Shown here piece by piece: positions 45,404 through 56,638 of a DNA stretch of 64,000 bases (the first letter of the stretch is position 1; every line of letters begins with the position of its first letter). The stretch lies in NCBI RefSeq assembly GCF_900096975.1, contig NZ_FMYQ01000003.1, positions 1 to 64,000 on the forward strand, in the 5' to 3' direction. Below the pieces are notes generated by a model. That model saw nothing but the letters and a program-made list of their open reading frames with translations, was not told where the DNA came from and did not search any database. Source of the DNA: Paraburkholderia lycopersici. Its GTDB lineage: Bacteria; Pseudomonadota; Gammaproteobacteria; Burkholderiales; Burkholderiaceae. A program made the position numbers and the translations under genes.

Positions 45404-48400
45404 TTAGCCGATCCACTTGCGCGCGTTCTGGAACGCGCGCATCCACGGGCTCGCCTCGCCCCAGGCCTCGGGGTGCCAGCTCATCGTCACCGTGCGCTGC
45501 ACGCGCTCGGTGTGCGGCATCAGCACGGTGAAGCGCCCGTCGGGCGTCGTGACCGACGTGATGCCTTGCGGCGAGCCGTTCGGGTTGAACGGATAGGCCT
45601 CGGTGGCCTGACCGCGATGGTCGACGTAGCGCATCGCCACGGCCACCTTCGAGATGTCGCCCTGCTGCGAGAAGTCCGCGTAGCCTTCGCCGTGCGCGAC
45701 CGCCACCGGAATGCGCGAGCCTTCCATGCCGCTGAAGAAGATCGACGGCGAGCGCTGCACTTCCACCAGCGAGAAGCGCGCTTCGAACTGCTCCGACTTG
45801 TTGCGCGTGAACTTCGGCCATGCTTCGGCGCCCGGGATCATCGAGGCGAGGCTCGAGAGCATCTGGCAGCCGTTGCAGATGCCGAGCGCAAACGTGTCCT
45901 CGCGGGTGAAGAACGCCGCGAACATGTCGGCGAGCTTCGCGTTGAAGCGGATCGTCTTCGCCCAGCCTTCGCCGGCGCCGAGCACGTCGCCGTACGAGAA
46001 ACCGCCGCAGGCCACCGCGCCCGCGAAGTCGGCGAGCGTGGCGCGGCCTTCGAGCAGGTCGCTCATGTGGACGTCGTGCGCGTCGAAGCCCGCGCGATCG
46101 AATGCATATGCCGTTTCGAGGTGCGAGTTCACGCCCTGCTCGCGCAGGATCGCCACGCGCGGACGCGCGCCCCTGGCCACGAACGGCGCGGCGATGTCCT
46201 CGGCGGGGTCGAACGTGAGATGCGGCTGCATGCCGGGATCGGCGGCGTCGAGAAGCGCGTCGTATTCGGAGTCGGCGCACGCGGGATTGTCGCGCAGGCG
46301 CGCGATGCGCCAGCTCACTTCGCTCCACACGCGTTGGAGTTCGGCGCGCGGCGCTTCGTAGATGCGCTTGGCGTCGCGGTAAATTTCGATCGAGTCGCGC
46401 GTGTTCAGCGTGCCGATCACGTCCGAACACACCGAAAGACCGTGCGTGCGCAGCACCGCCATCACGGCGTCGCGCTGCTGTGCGGGCACCTGGATCACGG
46501 CGCCGAGCTCTTCGGAAAACAGCGCGCGCAGCGTGCGGTCGTCGCGGCGGCCGCTCGTCTGCTTCGCCCAGTCCTTTGCGTCGCCGTAGTCGGATTCATG
46601 CCCGGCGTCGAGCGTGAGCATGTCCACGTTCAGCGACACGCCCGTATGACCCGCGAAGGCCATTTCACAGACCGTCGCCCACAGGCCGCCGTCCGAGCGG
46701 TCGTGGTAGGCGAGCAGTTGCCCGTTTGCATTGAGCTGCTGGATGGCCGCGAAGAACTGCTTGAGGTCGTCCGCATTGTCCACGTCGGGCACGGCGTCGC
46801 CCACCTGCTGCGTGACCTGCGCGAAGATGCTGCCGCCCATGCGGTTCTTGCCGCGGCCCAGATCGATCGCGATCAGCACCGACTCGCCCGCTTCGTCGGC
46901 GCGGCGCAGTTGCGGCGTGAGGTGGCGGCGCACGTCGTCGACCGGCGCGAACGCCGAGATGACGAGCGAAACCGGCGCAACCACTTCCTTCGCCACGCCT
47001 TGCTCGTTCCACTTCGTGCGCATCGACAGCGAATCCTTGCCCACCGGAATGCCGATGCCGAGCGCCGGGCACAACTCCATGCCGATCGCCTTCACAGTGT
47101 CGTAGAGCGCGGCGTCTTCGCCCGGCGCGCCGCACGCGGCCATCCAGTTCGCCGAAAGCTTGAGCTTGTCGAGCGACCGGATGGGCGCGCTCGCGATGTT
47201 GGTGATCGCCTCGCCCACGGCCATGCGGCCCGATGCGGGCGCGTCGATCACCGCGAGCGGCGTGCGCTCGGCCATCGTCATCGCTTCGCCCTTGTAGCCG
47301 GCGTAGTCGAGCGCGGTGATCGCGCAGTCGGCCACGGGCACCTGCCACGGGCCGACCATCTGGTCGCGCACGGTCGTGCCGCCCACCGAACGGTCGCCGA
47401 TGGTGATGAGGAACGACTTGCTGCCGACGGTCGGATGGCGCAGCACGCTCTTCGCGACTTCGTCGAGCGAAATGCCCGTGACTTCGACCGGCGCAAGCGG
47501 CGCGCTCGCGTGCTCGACGTTGCGGTGCATGCGCGGCGGCTTGCCGAGCAGGATGTCCATCGGCATGTCGACGGGCTGGTGGCCGCCGCTGGCCGCGAGC
47601 GCCTGCTCGTCGGTGTCGACGAGCTTCAGGTCGCGCGCTTCGGTCGCGACGCCCACGACGGCGAACGGACAACGCTCGCGCTCGCAGATCGCCTCGAATT
47701 CGGCCAGATCGGCGGGCGCGATCGCGAGAACGTAACGCTCCTGCGATTCGTTCGACCAGATTTCGCGTGGCGAAAGGCCCGACTCTTCGAGCTGCACGTT
47801 GCGCAGTTCGAAGCGCGCGCCCTTGTCGGCGCCGTCCACGAGTTCGGGGAACGCGTTCGAGAGACCGCCCGCGCCCACGTCGTGAATGCTCAGAATCGGG
47901 TTGCGCTCGCCGAGTTGCCAGCACGAGTTGATGACTTCCTGCGCGCGGCGCTCGATTTCCGGGTTGCCGCGCTGCACCGAATCGAAGTCGAGTTCGGCGG
48001 TATTCGTGCCCGTCGCCATCGAGCTGGCCGCGCCGCCGCCCATGCCGATGCGCATGCCCGGACCGCCGATCTGGATCAGCAGCGTGCCGGCCGGCAAGTC
48101 GTGCTTGTGCGTATGCTGCGCGCTGATGTTGCCGAGGCCGCCCGCGATCATGATCGGCTTGTGATAGCCGCGCACGGTGCCCGCGACGTTCTGCTCGTAA
48201 GCGCGGAAGTAGCCGCCGAGGTTCGGGCGGCCGAATTCGTTGTTGAACGCGGCGCCGCCGAGCGGGCCGTCGATCATGATCTGCAGCGGCGAGGCGATGC
48301 GGTCCGGGCGGCCGTAGGCGCCCTGCGTGTCGGCGGGATTGCGCAGCGAGAGCGGCGTGGCCGCGTCGCGGGCGTCTTCCCACGCTTCGCGCGCGCCGGG

Positions 48401-49480
48401 CAGGTCGAGGTTCGAGACCGTGAAGCCCGTGAGCCCCGCCTTCGGACGCGCGCCGCGACCCGTCGCGCCTTCGTCGCGAATTTCGCCGCCCGAGCCCGTG
48501 GCCGCGCCGGCAAACGGCGAGATCGCCGTGGGGTGATTGTGCGTCTCCACCTTCATCAGCGTGTGCGTGAGTTCGGTGTGGCGGCCATAGCGCTCGCCCG
48601 GCGTGCCGGCCGCATTGGCCTTGCGCGGGAACCAGCGCTCCGCGACGGCGCCCTCCATGATCGACGAGTTGTCCGAGTAAGCGACGATCGTGCCTTGCGG
48701 GCTCATCTTCTCGGTGTTGCGGATCATCGCGAAGAGCGACATATCCTGGTCCTTGCCGTCGATCGTCCAGCTCGCGTTGAAGATCTTGTGGCGGCAGTGC
48801 TCGCTGTTGGCCTGCGCGAACATCATCAGCTCGACGTCGGTCGGGTTGCGCCCGAGCTTCCCGAAGTTATCGACAAGGTAGTCGATTTCGTCGTCGGCGA
48901 GCGCGAGGCCCAGCTCGCCGTTCGCGGTCTCCAGCGCCGCGCGGCCGTTGCCGAGCACATCGACGGTCTGCATCGGCCTGGCCGGCAGTTCGTCGAACAG
49001 ATGCAGCGCCGCGTCGCGCGAGGGCGCCACGCTTTCCGTCATGCGATCGTGCAGCGCCGCGGCCACGGCCGCGTGCGCCTCGTTCGACAGCGTCTTCTTG
49101 CCGCCGAGCAGGCCCGGCTTGAGCACCACGGTGTACTCGACGCCGCGTTCGATGCGGCGCACCTGATCGAGGCCGCAATGGTGCGCGATGTCCGTGGCCT
49201 TGCTCGCCCACGGCGACACCGTGCCGAAGCGCGGCACGACGAGAAACGTGACCGCGCCGCCGCGCTCCTGCGGGGCCGCGAACGGCGCACCGTAGTGCAT
49301 CAGCGCTTCGATCTTCGCGCTGTCGTCAGCGGAGAGCGGCGTGGCCGAATTGACGAAATGCAGATACTGGCCGTGCACGCCGACGATGTTGGCGTCGATA
49401 CGCTGGAGCGTTTCGAGCAGGCGGGTCTGACGAAAGTCGGAAAGGGCCGAAGCACCGGGGAAACACGAGAAGTGGGCCAT
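45404..49480 (-). CDS. purL: Phosphoribosylformylglycinamidine synthase
   Basis: Fourth step of purine synthesis: FGAR to FGAM with glutamine and ATP. A large single-chain PurL of about 1358 residues, as in gamma- and beta-proteobacteria: N-terminal domain, two FGAM-synthetase ATP-grasp-like halves (e.g. [50 protein letters not shown]), and a C-terminal glutamine amidotransferase with nucleophile Cys in [12 protein letters not shown] and a His/Glu pair in [13 protein letters not shown] start at [10 protein letters not shown], discarding an arginine-rich 151-codon extension. Confidence 0.97.
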   Translation of the reverse strand: MAHFSCFPGASALSDFRQTRLLETLQRIDANIVGVHGQYLHFVNSATPLSADDSAKIEALMHYGAPFAAPQERGGAVTFLVVPRFGTVSPWASKATDIAHHCGLDQVRRIERGVEYTVVLKPGLLGGKKTLSNEAHAAVAAALHDRMTESVAPSRDAALHLFDELPARPMQTVDVLGNGRAALETANGELGLALADDEIDYLVDNFGKLGRNPTDVELMMFAQANSEHCRHKIFNASWTIDGKDQDMSLFAMIRNTEKMSPQGTIVAYSDNSSIMEGAVAERWFPRKANAAGTPGERYGRHTELTHTLMKVETHNHPTAISPFAGAATGSGGEIRDEGATGRGARPKAGLTGFTVSNLDLPGAREAWEDARDAATPLSLRNPADTQGAYGRPDRIASPLQIMIDGPLGGAAFNNEFGRPNLGGYFRAYEQNVAGTVRGYHKPIMIAGGLGNISAQHTHKHDLPAGTLLIQIGGPGMRIGMGGGAASSMATGTNTAELDFDSVQRGNPEIERRAQEVINSCWQLGERNPILSIHDVGAGGLSNAFPELVDGADKGARFELRNVQLEESGLSPREIWSNESQERYVLAIAPADLAEFEAICERERCPFAVVGVATEARDLKLVDTDEQALAASGGHQPVDMPMDILLGKPPRMHRNVEHASAPLAPVEVTGISLDEVAKSVLRHPTVGSKSFLITIGDRSVGGTTVRDQMVGPWQVPVADCAITALDYAGYKGEAMTMAERTPLAVIDAPASGRMAVGEAITNIASAPIRSLDKLKLSANWMAACGAPGEDAALYDTVKAIGMELCPALGIGIPVGKDSLSMRTKWNEQGVAKEVVAPVSLVISAFAPVDDVRRHLTPQLRRADEAGESVLIAIDLGRGKNRMGGSIFAQVTQQVGDAVPDVDNADDLKQFFAAIQQLNANGQLLAYHDRSDGGLWATVCEMAFAGHTGVSLNVDMLTLDAGHESDYGDAKDWAKQTSGRRDDRTLRALFSEELGAVIQVPAQQRDAVMAVLRTHGLSVCSDVIGTLNTRDSIEIYRDAKRIYEAPRAELQRVWSEVSWRIARLRDNPACADSEYDALLDAADPGMQPHLTFDPAEDIAAPFVARGARPRVAILREQGVNSHLETAYAFDRAGFDAHDVHMSDLLEGRATLADFAGAVACGGFSYGDVLGAGEGWAKTIRFNAKLADMFAAFFTREDTFALGICNGCQMLSSLASMIPGAEAWPKFTRNKSEQFEARFSLVEVQRSPSIFFSGMEGSRIPVAVAHGEGYADFSQQGDISKVAVAMRYVDHRGQATEAYPFNPNGSPQGITSVTTPDGRFTVLMPHTERVQRTVTMSWHPEAWGEASPWMRAFQNARKWIG

Positions 49481-49989
49481 GGACTGGGGCGTTGCGTCGA
49501 GGTTGCGTCGCGGCTTCGCCTCGCGCGAAACACGTCGCAAGGTGGCGATGCGTCGCGCGCGGGGATGGCGACGGTCAGGCGAAGGAAGACCGCGATTATA
49601 ACCCGGAAGGCCTGTCCTGACCGCCCGTCGGCCGTGCCGCCGGAGGGGTTTGCGCGTGCGCTTCGCGCCGTTTCGCGACGCTACCGGCCGGCGATACGGC
49701 ATGCGCTCCATGCGCGGCGCCGCCTTCGCGCGCCGTGTTCCCGATATGCTGGTCGCATCGGCAAGCCTTCCGGCCTCCGTTCTAGACGCATGCCCCCGGC
49801 GGTGCTCGCCGCTACGCGCAGCACGCGTCCACCCGGTCCCGCGCATGGCGACGCGGGCGCTTTCGCTGCTATGATTGCGCGTTTCGTCTGATCGGCGCGC
49901 CCTGGCATGGCTTCGGCGCGCCGCACGCCCCACCCACGGCTCGGCGCCCTCGCCCGACGGCGCGCCGCCTGCCTGCAGATCGTATCGTC
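49481..49989. other. 509-bp intergenic region between divergent purL and FAD dehydrogenase genes
   Basis: Contains the purL promoter candidate and 5' leader on the minus side, and on the plus side TATGAT at 49870-49875 that may serve the dehydrogenase gene. I saw no credible coding sequence: the open frames across it are arginine/proline-rich and start-poor. Confidence 0.55.
49595..49600 (-). promoter_or_regulatory. Likely purL -10 element
   Basis: A perfect TATAAT on the minus strand lies about 115 bp before the purL ATG. The -35 position reads CGGTCA, which is poor, so activity would rest on the -10 and perhaps upstream contacts. No PUR box was recognised. Confidence 0.45.
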
Positions 49990-51285
49990 ATGGATGTCAT
50001 CGTCATCGGCGGCGGAATCGCCGGCATCGCCACCGCCTGGCAGCTGCGCGCGGCCGGGCATCGCGTCTGCGTGATCGAGCGCCACGCCACGGTTGCCCAA
50101 GGCGCAACCTACGGCCATAGCGGCATTGCGCTGCCCACGCCGCTCGACGTCTGGTTCGGCCCCACCTTCCTGCGCAACGGCCGGCAATCCTCGGGCGGCG
50201 TGATCTGCAAGACGGGCTGGCGCGGCGCGGCGCACAGCTTCGTCAAGCGCCTTGCCGCGCTGCACGGCTCCGAGGCGTTCGCCGGCCGCTATGCGCTGCT
50301 GCGCCCGCTCATCGACTCGGCGCACGCGGCGCTCGCCGACATCGACGCGCGCTTCCAGCTCGACTACGAGCAGCGCGACGGCCTGCTCTATCTCGTGCGC
50401 GGCAACGACGAATGGTCGCTCACGCAGCCGGCGCTCGAGTTGCTGCGCCGCTTCGAGACGCCGCACCACGCGCTTTCGCCCGCCGAATGCGTGGCGTTCG
50501 ACCATGCCATCCCCGCCGATCCGCCGTTCGCGGGCGGCGTGCGGTTCGAGAGCGGGCGCGTGGCGAACTGCCCGCTCTTCGTGAAGCTGCTCAAGCAGGT
50601 GCTCGACGCCCAGGGTGGCGTGCAGTTCGAAACGAGCCGCGAAGTGAGCGCGATCCGCCTGGAAGACCGCCGCGCGGCCGTGGAACTCGCGCCGCCCGCC
50701 CACGAGACAGGCCGCTCGCGCGATGTCGAGGTGATTTCGGGCGACGCCGTGGTGGTCGCCGCGGGCGCGCAAACGCCGCGTCTTCTCGCGCCGTTCGGCA
50801 TCAAGCCGCCGTTCTATCCGCTGCGCATGCATACCCTCAATTCGCCGGTGGCGCATGAGGAATGCGTGCCGCACGCGACGATCGTCGACGCCGGCAAGCG
50901 TATCGCCATCACGCGCATGAATCACCGGCTGCGCATTTCGGGCGCTGCTGTGTTGCTGCGCGCAAAGGAAGTCGACGAGGCGCTGCCCGAGACGCTCACC
51001 GAGGACGCCCTGGCGCTGCTCGGCGAAGCTTCGCGCGACTGGGCGCCGGGCGCCGCGCGCATCTCGGCGGCACTCGCGTGGGAAGGCGTGAAGCTGCTCT
51101 CCGCCGACGGTTTGCCCGCGGCCGGCAACGTGGGCCATCCGCGCCTCTTCGTCAACGCGGGGCACGGGCCGGCCGGATGGGCGCTCTCGCTCGGCTCGGC
51201 GCGCCTGATCGCCCAGCAGATCTCGAATGAGACGCCCAGTCTCCCGGCCGATACCGTCAAGGCGCTCTGGCCGGGCCGCGATTGA
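49990..51285 (+). CDS. FAD-dependent D-amino acid dehydrogenase-like oxidoreductase
   Basis: A 431-residue flavoprotein of the DAO/DadA family. MDVIVIGGGIAGIATAWQLR is the FAD-binding GxGxxG motif and RVCVIERH its acidic end; NSPVAHEECVPHATIVD and HPRLFVNAGHGPAGWALSLG (the second FAD contact) are near the C-terminus. The family oxidises D-amino acids with electrons going to the respiratory chain. An nnr gene follows. Sequence alone does not fix the substrate, and alanine racemase is not adjacent, so I leave the symbol blank. Confidence 0.85.
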   Translation: MDVIVIGGGIAGIATAWQLRAAGHRVCVIERHATVAQGATYGHSGIALPTPLDVWFGPTFLRNGRQSSGGVICKTGWRGAAHSFVKRLAALHGSEAFAGRYALLRPLIDSAHAALADIDARFQLDYEQRDGLLYLVRGNDEWSLTQPALELLRRFETPHHALSPAECVAFDHAIPADPPFAGGVRFESGRVANCPLFVKLLKQVLDAQGGVQFETSREVSAIRLEDRRAAVELAPPAHETGRSRDVEVISGDAVVVAAGAQTPRLLAPFGIKPPFYPLRMHTLNSPVAHEECVPHATIVDAGKRIAITRMNHRLRISGAAVLLRAKEVDEALPETLTEDALALLGEASRDWAPGAARISAALAWEGVKLLSADGLPAAGNVGHPRLFVNAGHGPAGWALSLGSARLIAQQISNETPSLPADTVKALWPGRD

Positions 51286-51426
51286 GCGGCTCACGCGAGT
51301 AACGCCGCCAACGCACAGGGCGACGCCGTGGCCGCCGCGCCCGTGCGTCGCGCTCATGGGGCGTGCCGCTCGGGCGCTTGCTCGGGTATCGTTGCGGTGT
51401 CGCCCGCCTCCCATGACCGCTTCGCC

Positions 51427-53019
51427 ATGACGCACACCCCGCTCTCCGCCGCCGCCGCTCAGCCGGCGCTCATCGACCCGCACGACCGCGCGGTCCCGCT
51501 CTTTACCGTCGAGCAGTTGCGAGCCGCCGAAGTCGCGGCTCAGGCAGCGCTGCCCGCGCACGCGCTGATGGCGCGCGCGGGGGCCGCCGCCGCGCACTTC
51601 CTGCGCGAGCGGCTCGCCCACGCGCCCTCGCCCGCGAGCAGCAAGCCCGTCTGGCTCGCCGCCGGGCCCGGCAACAACGGCGGCGATGCGCTCGTCGTCG
51701 CCACGGAGCTGCATCGCGCGGGCGTGGCGGTGGAGGTCTGCATGCCGGTCGAAGTCAAGCCCGACGACGCGCGCTGGGCGCTCGCGCAGGCACGGGCGGC
51801 CGGCGTGCCGATCGCGGGGTCCGCGCCCGCGTCGTTCGACGCCTACGGCTGGCTCGTCGACGGGATGTTCGGCATCGGCCTCGCGCGCGGGCTCGAAGGC
51901 GTATTCGCCGAGCTTGCCGAGCGGCTTTGCGCGCGCGCGCAAAGCCATGGCCACGTGCTCGCGCTCGACGTGCCGAGCGGCCTCGACAGCGACACGGGCA
52001 ACGTGGTCGCCGACGGCCCGGCCGTGCGCGCGACCCACACCGTGACTTTCATCGCCGCGAAGCCGGGGCTCTACACGGGCGTCGGGCGCGACTACGCGGG
52101 GAGCGTCGCCGTCGCGCCGATCGGCATCGACACCGAAGCCGCGCCCGGCGCCGTGCGCCTGAACGCGCCCGCGCTCTTCGCCGCCGCGATGCCCGCGCGC
52201 GACTTCGCGACCCACAAGGGCACGTTCGGCACGCTCGCGGTCGTGGGCGGCGACACGGGCATGTGCGGCGCGCCGATTCTCGCGGCGCGCGCGGCGCTCC
52301 TCACCGGCGCCGGCAAGGTGCACGTCGGTTTTCTGGGCAGCGATGCGCCCCCCTACGACGCGCCTCACCCCGAACTCATGCTGCATGCCGCGGCCAGGCT
52401 GGCGCTCGGCGCGATGGACGCCGTCGCGGCGGGCTGCGGCATGGGCAGCAGCGCGTCGGCGCGCCAGCTCGTGGACGCCATCCTGCGCCTCCGGGCCCTG
52501 GTTCTGCTCGACGCCGACGCGCTCAACCTCGTCGCGCGCGACGGGGCGCTCGCGGCGCACGTCGCGCAGTCCGCTGCCGCGCGCGGCACGCCTTGCGTGC
52601 TCACGCCGCATCCGCTCGAAGCCGCGCGCCTGCACGGCTGCGACACCGCCGCCGTGCAGCGGGACCGTCTCGCAGCGGCGCGCGCGCTGGCCGCACGCTA
52701 TGCGGCCGTCGTCGTGCTCAAGGGCAGCGGCACCGTGATCGCCGCCCCGGACGGCCGCGTCGCCATCAATCCCACCGGCAATGCGGGCCTCGCAACGGGC
52801 GGCACCGGCGACGTCCTCGGCGGCATGATCGGCGCGCTTCTCGCGCAACGCCTGCCGGCTTATGAGGCAGCGCTGGCCGGCACCTACCTGCACGGCCTCG
52901 CCGCCGATACACTGTGCGCGCAAGGCGACGGCCCCGCCGGCCTGACGGCGGGCGAACTCGCGCCGATGGTCCGCAAGCTCGTGAACCGGCTCTTTTACGC
53001 GCCAGGCTACGACGCCTGA
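51427..53019 (+). CDS. nnr: Bifunctional NAD(P)H-hydrate repair enzyme
   Basis: Repairs damaged NAD(P)H hydrates. Residues about 20-240 are the YjeF-N epimerase domain (LAAGPGNNGGDALVVATELH is the NNGGDG-like motif and LALDVPSGLDSDTG follows); residues about 255-530 are the ADP/ATP-dependent dehydratase (GTFGTLAVVGGDTGMCGAPI, LTPHPLEAARLHG, NPTGNAGLATGGTGDVLGGM). About 530 residues. I start at MTHTPLSAAA, 33 codons inside the longest frame, since sequence before that is not family-like. Confidence 0.95.
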   Translation: MTHTPLSAAAAQPALIDPHDRAVPLFTVEQLRAAEVAAQAALPAHALMARAGAAAAHFLRERLAHAPSPASSKPVWLAAGPGNNGGDALVVATELHRAGVAVEVCMPVEVKPDDARWALAQARAAGVPIAGSAPASFDAYGWLVDGMFGIGLARGLEGVFAELAERLCARAQSHGHVLALDVPSGLDSDTGNVVADGPAVRATHTVTFIAAKPGLYTGVGRDYAGSVAVAPIGIDTEAAPGAVRLNAPALFAAAMPARDFATHKGTFGTLAVVGGDTGMCGAPILAARAALLTGAGKVHVGFLGSDAPPYDAPHPELMLHAAARLALGAMDAVAAGCGMGSSASARQLVDAILRLRALVLLDADALNLVARDGALAAHVAQSAAARGTPCVLTPHPLEAARLHGCDTAAVQRDRLAAARALAARYAAVVVLKGSGTVIAAPDGRVAINPTGNAGLATGGTGDVLGGMIGALLAQRLPAYEAALAGTYLHGLAADTLCAQGDGPAGLTAGELAPMVRKLVNRLFYAPGYDA

Positions 53020-53295
53020 TACACGAAGACACGAAGACGCGAACGCCACCTCCGCACGCTCGTTCGTGCGGCACGCGGCTTGCTGTCCGGCGCGGTTTGA
53101 CGCGTTCCCGCGCGCATTCCGAGGGCCAGCGACACAACGCTGCGCGGCGACACGCCGGCCCGCTATACTGATCCTCCGTGCACCGTCTCCCACCGGAGGC
53201 GGCCCGTGCTTCCCCGCGGCGCGCGAAGCGCGCGTTCAGCCAGACCGGCGAACCGCGCCTGCCGCCCTCCATTCGTGATCCCTCGCTAGACGAAC

Positions 53296-54915
53296 ATGAC
53301 GAATCCCCTCCCCGCCTGGTCCGCGCTACGGACGCACTACGAACAGATCCGCGACGAGAAGCTCCGCGACTGGTTCGCCCCCGCCAACGACCCCGCACCG
53401 ACGCGCGCCGAGCGCTTCACGTACGCGGGCGGCGGTCTCGCCGCCGACTTCTCGAAGAACCGCATCACCGACGCCACGCTCAAACTGCTCGTGCAACTCG
53501 CGCACGAGGCCGGCGTCGAAGCGCGCCGCGACGCCATGTTCAAGGGCGAAGTCGTCAATCCGACCGAGGGCCGCGCGGCGCTGCACACCGCCTTGCGCGC
53601 CACCGAAGCCAACGCGCCGTTCCATGCGCAGATCCTCGCCGAGCGCGCGAAGATGGCGAAATTCGCCGACGCCGTGCGCAGCGGCGCATGGACCGGTTAC
53701 ACGGGCAAACGCATCCGCCACGTCGTGAACATCGGCATCGGCGGCTCGGACCTCGGCCCGAAGATGGTCGTGCACGCGCTCCAGCACCTCGAACTGCCGG
53801 AGATCACGTCGCACTTCGTCTCGAACGTCGACGGCGCGGACCTGTGGCGCACGATCGAAAACATCGATCCCGAAGAAACGCTCGCGATCATCGTTTCGAA
53901 GACCTTCACGACGCTCGAAACCATGACCAACGCGCGCTCGATGCGCGACTGGTTCGTCAAGCACGGCTGCCCCGAAAACGCATTGGCGAAGCACTTCGTG
54001 GGCGTCTCGGCCAATCCGGCCGAGGTCGTGAAGTTCGGCATCGCGAAAGAGAACGTGTTCGAAATGTGGGACTGGGTGGGCGGCCGCTATTCGCTGTGGT
54101 CGGCGGTGGGTCTCTCGATCATGATCGCCATCGGGCCGCAGCAGTTCGACGAACTGCTCGCCGGCGCGCACGACATGGACAAGCACTTCCGCGAAGCGCC
54201 GCTCGAGAAGAACCTGCCAGTGCTGCTCGGCATGATCGGCATCTGGTACCGCAACTTCTTCGGTTCGCAAAGCTATCTCGTTGCGCCGTACTCCGAAGCA
54301 TTGCACTACTTGCCCTCCTATCTCCAGCAGCTCGAAATGGAGAGCAACGGCAAGTCCGCGCGCCTCGACGGCACGTTCGCCGATTACGCGACCTCCGCGA
54401 TCACCTGGGGCGAGCCCGGCACGAACGGCCAGCACGCGTTCTTCCAGATGCTGCATCAGGGCACGACGATCGTGCCGATCGACTTCATCGCCGTGCTCAC
54501 GCCCGAGCATCCGCTCGCCGATCATCACCCGAAGCTGCTAGCGAACTGTTTCGCGCAAAGCGAGGCGCTCATGCTCGGCCGCACCGAGGAAGAAGCGCGC
54601 AAGATCGCGGGCCCGGACAAGCCCGAACTCGTGCCGCACATCATGTTCCCCGGCAATCGCCCGACCACGACGCTGCTCGTCGAGGCGCTCACGGCACGCT
54701 CGCTCGGCGCGCTCATCGCGCTTTACGAACACAAGGTGCTCGTGCAGGCGTCGGTGTGGGACATCAATCCGTTCGACCAGTGGGGCGTAGAACTCGGCAA
54801 GGTTCTCGGCAAGGTGGTCGAAGCCGATCTGAACGCGGCGAGCGCCGACGTGAAGGCACATGATTCGTCGACGGCCGCGCTGATCGCGCGCGCGCGCGCG
54901 GCACTCAAGCGCTGA
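53296..54915 (+). CDS. pgi: Glucose-6-phosphate isomerase
   Basis: Interconverts glucose 6-phosphate and fructose 6-phosphate. 539 residues. [18 protein letters not shown] is the sugar-binding motif, [19 protein letters not shown] the phosphate loop, [20 protein letters not shown] with the catalytic Glu region ([20 protein letters not shown]), and the C-terminal [20 protein letters not shown] carries the catalytic Lys neighbourhood. Cytoplasmic. It feeds glycolysis/gluconeogenesis and also supplies the sugar phosphate used by OtsA. Confidence 0.98.
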   Translation: MTNPLPAWSALRTHYEQIRDEKLRDWFAPANDPAPTRAERFTYAGGGLAADFSKNRITDATLKLLVQLAHEAGVEARRDAMFKGEVVNPTEGRAALHTALRATEANAPFHAQILAERAKMAKFADAVRSGAWTGYTGKRIRHVVNIGIGGSDLGPKMVVHALQHLELPEITSHFVSNVDGADLWRTIENIDPEETLAIIVSKTFTTLETMTNARSMRDWFVKHGCPENALAKHFVGVSANPAEVVKFGIAKENVFEMWDWVGGRYSLWSAVGLSIMIAIGPQQFDELLAGAHDMDKHFREAPLEKNLPVLLGMIGIWYRNFFGSQSYLVAPYSEALHYLPSYLQQLEMESNGKSARLDGTFADYATSAITWGEPGTNGQHAFFQMLHQGTTIVPIDFIAVLTPEHPLADHHPKLLANCFAQSEALMLGRTEEEARKIAGPDKPELVPHIMFPGNRPTTTLLVEALTARSLGALIALYEHKVLVQASVWDINPFDQWGVELGKVLGKVVEADLNAASADVKAHDSSTAALIARARAALKR

Positions 54916-54962
54916 CTCGCGGCGATCCGGCATACGCGCATGCGCCGCGCATGGGTCGGGCG

Positions 54963-55703
54963 CTAGCGCCCGGCTTCGACGTTGCTCGGATCGCGCGAAG
55001 CAGCCGCGCCGTGCGGCGCGTTGGCCACGCGGCGCCCTGCCTCGATCGTGACGATGGTGTCGCAACGTTGCGCAAGATCGATGTCGTGGGTGACGAGCAC
55101 GAGCGTCGCACCGTTCGCGCGATTGAGTTCGAACATCAGGTCGATCACGGCGTGGCCCGTGGCGGCGTCGAGGCTGCCCGTGGGTTCGTCGGCGAAGAGG
55201 ACGGCGGGACGTGTGACGAAGGCGCGCGCGAGCGCCACGCGCTGCTGCTCGCCGCCCGAGAGCAGTTTCGGATAGTGGCCGGTGCGCTCGGCGAGACCCA
55301 CGCGTTCGAGCAGCGTACGCGCGCGCGCGAAAGCATCACGCGTCGACATGCCGCCCTGCAGTTCGAGCGGCAGTGCGACGTTCTCCAAAGCGGTGAGATG
55401 CGGCATCAACTGGAACGACTGGAACACGAAACCCACCGACCCATTGCGCAGGGCCGCGCGCTGGTCCTCGGCCATGCCGGTGAGTTCGTGCCCGAGCAGC
55501 CGCACCGAGCCTTCGCTCGCGCTGTCGAGTCCGGCCAGCAGCCCGAGCAGCGTCGATTTGCCGGAGCCCGAGGCGCCGACGATCGCCACGCTGCTGCCCG
55601 CCGGCACCGTGAGGTCGATACCGTCGAGAATCGTCAACTCGCCGGTGGCGTCGGTGACCCGCTTGCACAAACCCCGCACTTCAATGACTGGATCGCTATT
55701 CAT
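54963..55703 (-). CDS. ABC transporter ATP-binding protein (YbbA/LolD-like)
   Basis: A 246-residue ABC ATPase: Walker A VGASGSGKST, LSGGEQQRVALAR signature, Walker B VLFADEPTGSLDA and the switch His in LVTHDIDLA. It resembles YbbA, the ATPase that in Escherichia coli stands divergent from tesA and upstream of the permease gene ybbP. Here the downstream neighbour is the convergent pgi gene, so no FtsX-like permease follows. Its ATG is only about 6 bp from the divergent tesA ATG. The partner must lie elsewhere, if it exists. Confidence 0.93.
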   Translation of the reverse strand: MNSDPVIEVRGLCKRVTDATGELTILDGIDLTVPAGSSVAIVGASGSGKSTLLGLLAGLDSASEGSVRLLGHELTGMAEDQRAALRNGSVGFVFQSFQLMPHLTALENVALPLELQGGMSTRDAFARARTLLERVGLAERTGHYPKLLSGGEQQRVALARAFVTRPAVLFADEPTGSLDAATGHAVIDLMFELNRANGATLVLVTHDIDLAQRCDTIVTIEAGRRVANAPHGAAASRDPSNVEAGR

Positions 55704-55709
55704 TCGCAC

Positions 55710-56468
55710 ATGATGACGCACAGGTTAGCCGTGAACCCAAAACGCGCCGCGCGGCGCTCCGTCGTTGCCCGCGCCTTGAACAGCTTCAGCGCGCTCGCCT
55801 CCATCGCTCTCTTCGCCGCCGGCCTGCTCGGCCTGAGCGGCAGCGCGTCTGCCGCCGCGCCCGTTCAGGCGGCCAACGCGGCGGCGAATCCTGCCGCCAT
55901 GGCAATGCCCACCGTCGTCGTGCTCGGCGACAGCCTGTCGGCCGAATACGGCCTGCCGCGCGATACGGGATGGGTCGCCTTGCTGCGCCAGCGGCTCGCC
56001 AGCGAGCGGATCGATTATAGCGTCGCGAATGCGAGCATCAGCGGGGACACGACGAGCGGCGGCCTCGCGCGCCTGCCGCTCGTCCTGCAGCGCATCAAGC
56101 CGTCGATCGTGATCGTCGAACTGGGCGCGAACGACGCGCTGCGCGGCGTGCCGCTCGCCACCACGGAAAGCAATCTTCGCGCCATCGTCGCGCAGATCCG
56201 CAAAGGCAACGCGAAACCCGTGCTGGTGGGCATGTACGTGCCGCCCAATTACGGACCCGACTACACTCGGAACTTCCATGCTATCTACGCAACGCTTGCG
56301 AAGGAACTGGATGTGCCGCTCGTTCCCTTCTTGCTGGCCGGTCTCGCCGACAAACCCGAGCTCTTCCAGGCCGATCAGATCCACCCGACCCGGCAGGCAC
56401 AGCCTTTGCTCCTCGACAACGTGTGGCCGACGCTCAAGCCGCTGCTCGGCGGCGGCGCGCGGCACTGA
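55710..56468 (+). CDS. tesA: Arylesterase / multifunctional acyl-CoA thioesterase I
   Basis: A periplasmic SGNH hydrolase. TVVVLGDSLSAEYGLPRDTG is Block I with the serine; ANASISGDTTSGGLARLP, VIVELGANDALRG (Block III) and DQIHPTRQAQ (Asp/His) complete the triad. The signal peptide has an unusually long basic n-region (about 25 residues) before FSALASIALFAAGLL, so translation may actually start at the GTG at 55731. I keep ATG 55710, with an ATG at 55713 as another option. It is divergent from the ABC ATPase. Confidence 0.92.
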   Translation: MMTHRLAVNPKRAARRSVVARALNSFSALASIALFAAGLLGLSGSASAAAPVQAANAAANPAAMAMPTVVVLGDSLSAEYGLPRDTGWVALLRQRLASERIDYSVANASISGDTTSGGLARLPLVLQRIKPSIVIVELGANDALRGVPLATTESNLRAIVAQIRKGNAKPVLVGMYVPPNYGPDYTRNFHAIYATLAKELDVPLVPFLLAGLADKPELFQADQIHPTRQAQPLLLDNVWPTLKPLLGGGARH

Positions 56469-56638
56469 GGTGGCAACCGGACGCCCCGTCCCCAGGCTTC
56501 GCCCGCCGTGTTCCGAAACGCTTCGGACCGCGTGGCAACGGGCAACGGCGCCTGGAACCCGCCACCGTTTGCGTCAGAGCGGCGAGCCGACAGGGCTCGC
56601 CGTCTGAATCCGACCGACCCTGACTGGAGGGAAGAAGC

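Noticed and set aside
45179..49891. 1570-residue forward frame opposite purL
   Set aside because: Composition (Arg, Ala, His repeats) and lack of motifs show it is an antisense shadow of purL, despite its length.
53021..53040. Short tandem copy of ACACGAAGAC after nnr
   Set aside because: Two partial copies only; too short and isolated to be called a repeat element or binding site.
49681..53193. 1170-residue reverse frame across the FAD dehydrogenase and nnr genes
   Set aside because: Antisense to two genes with clear motifs; low-complexity arginine-rich translation.
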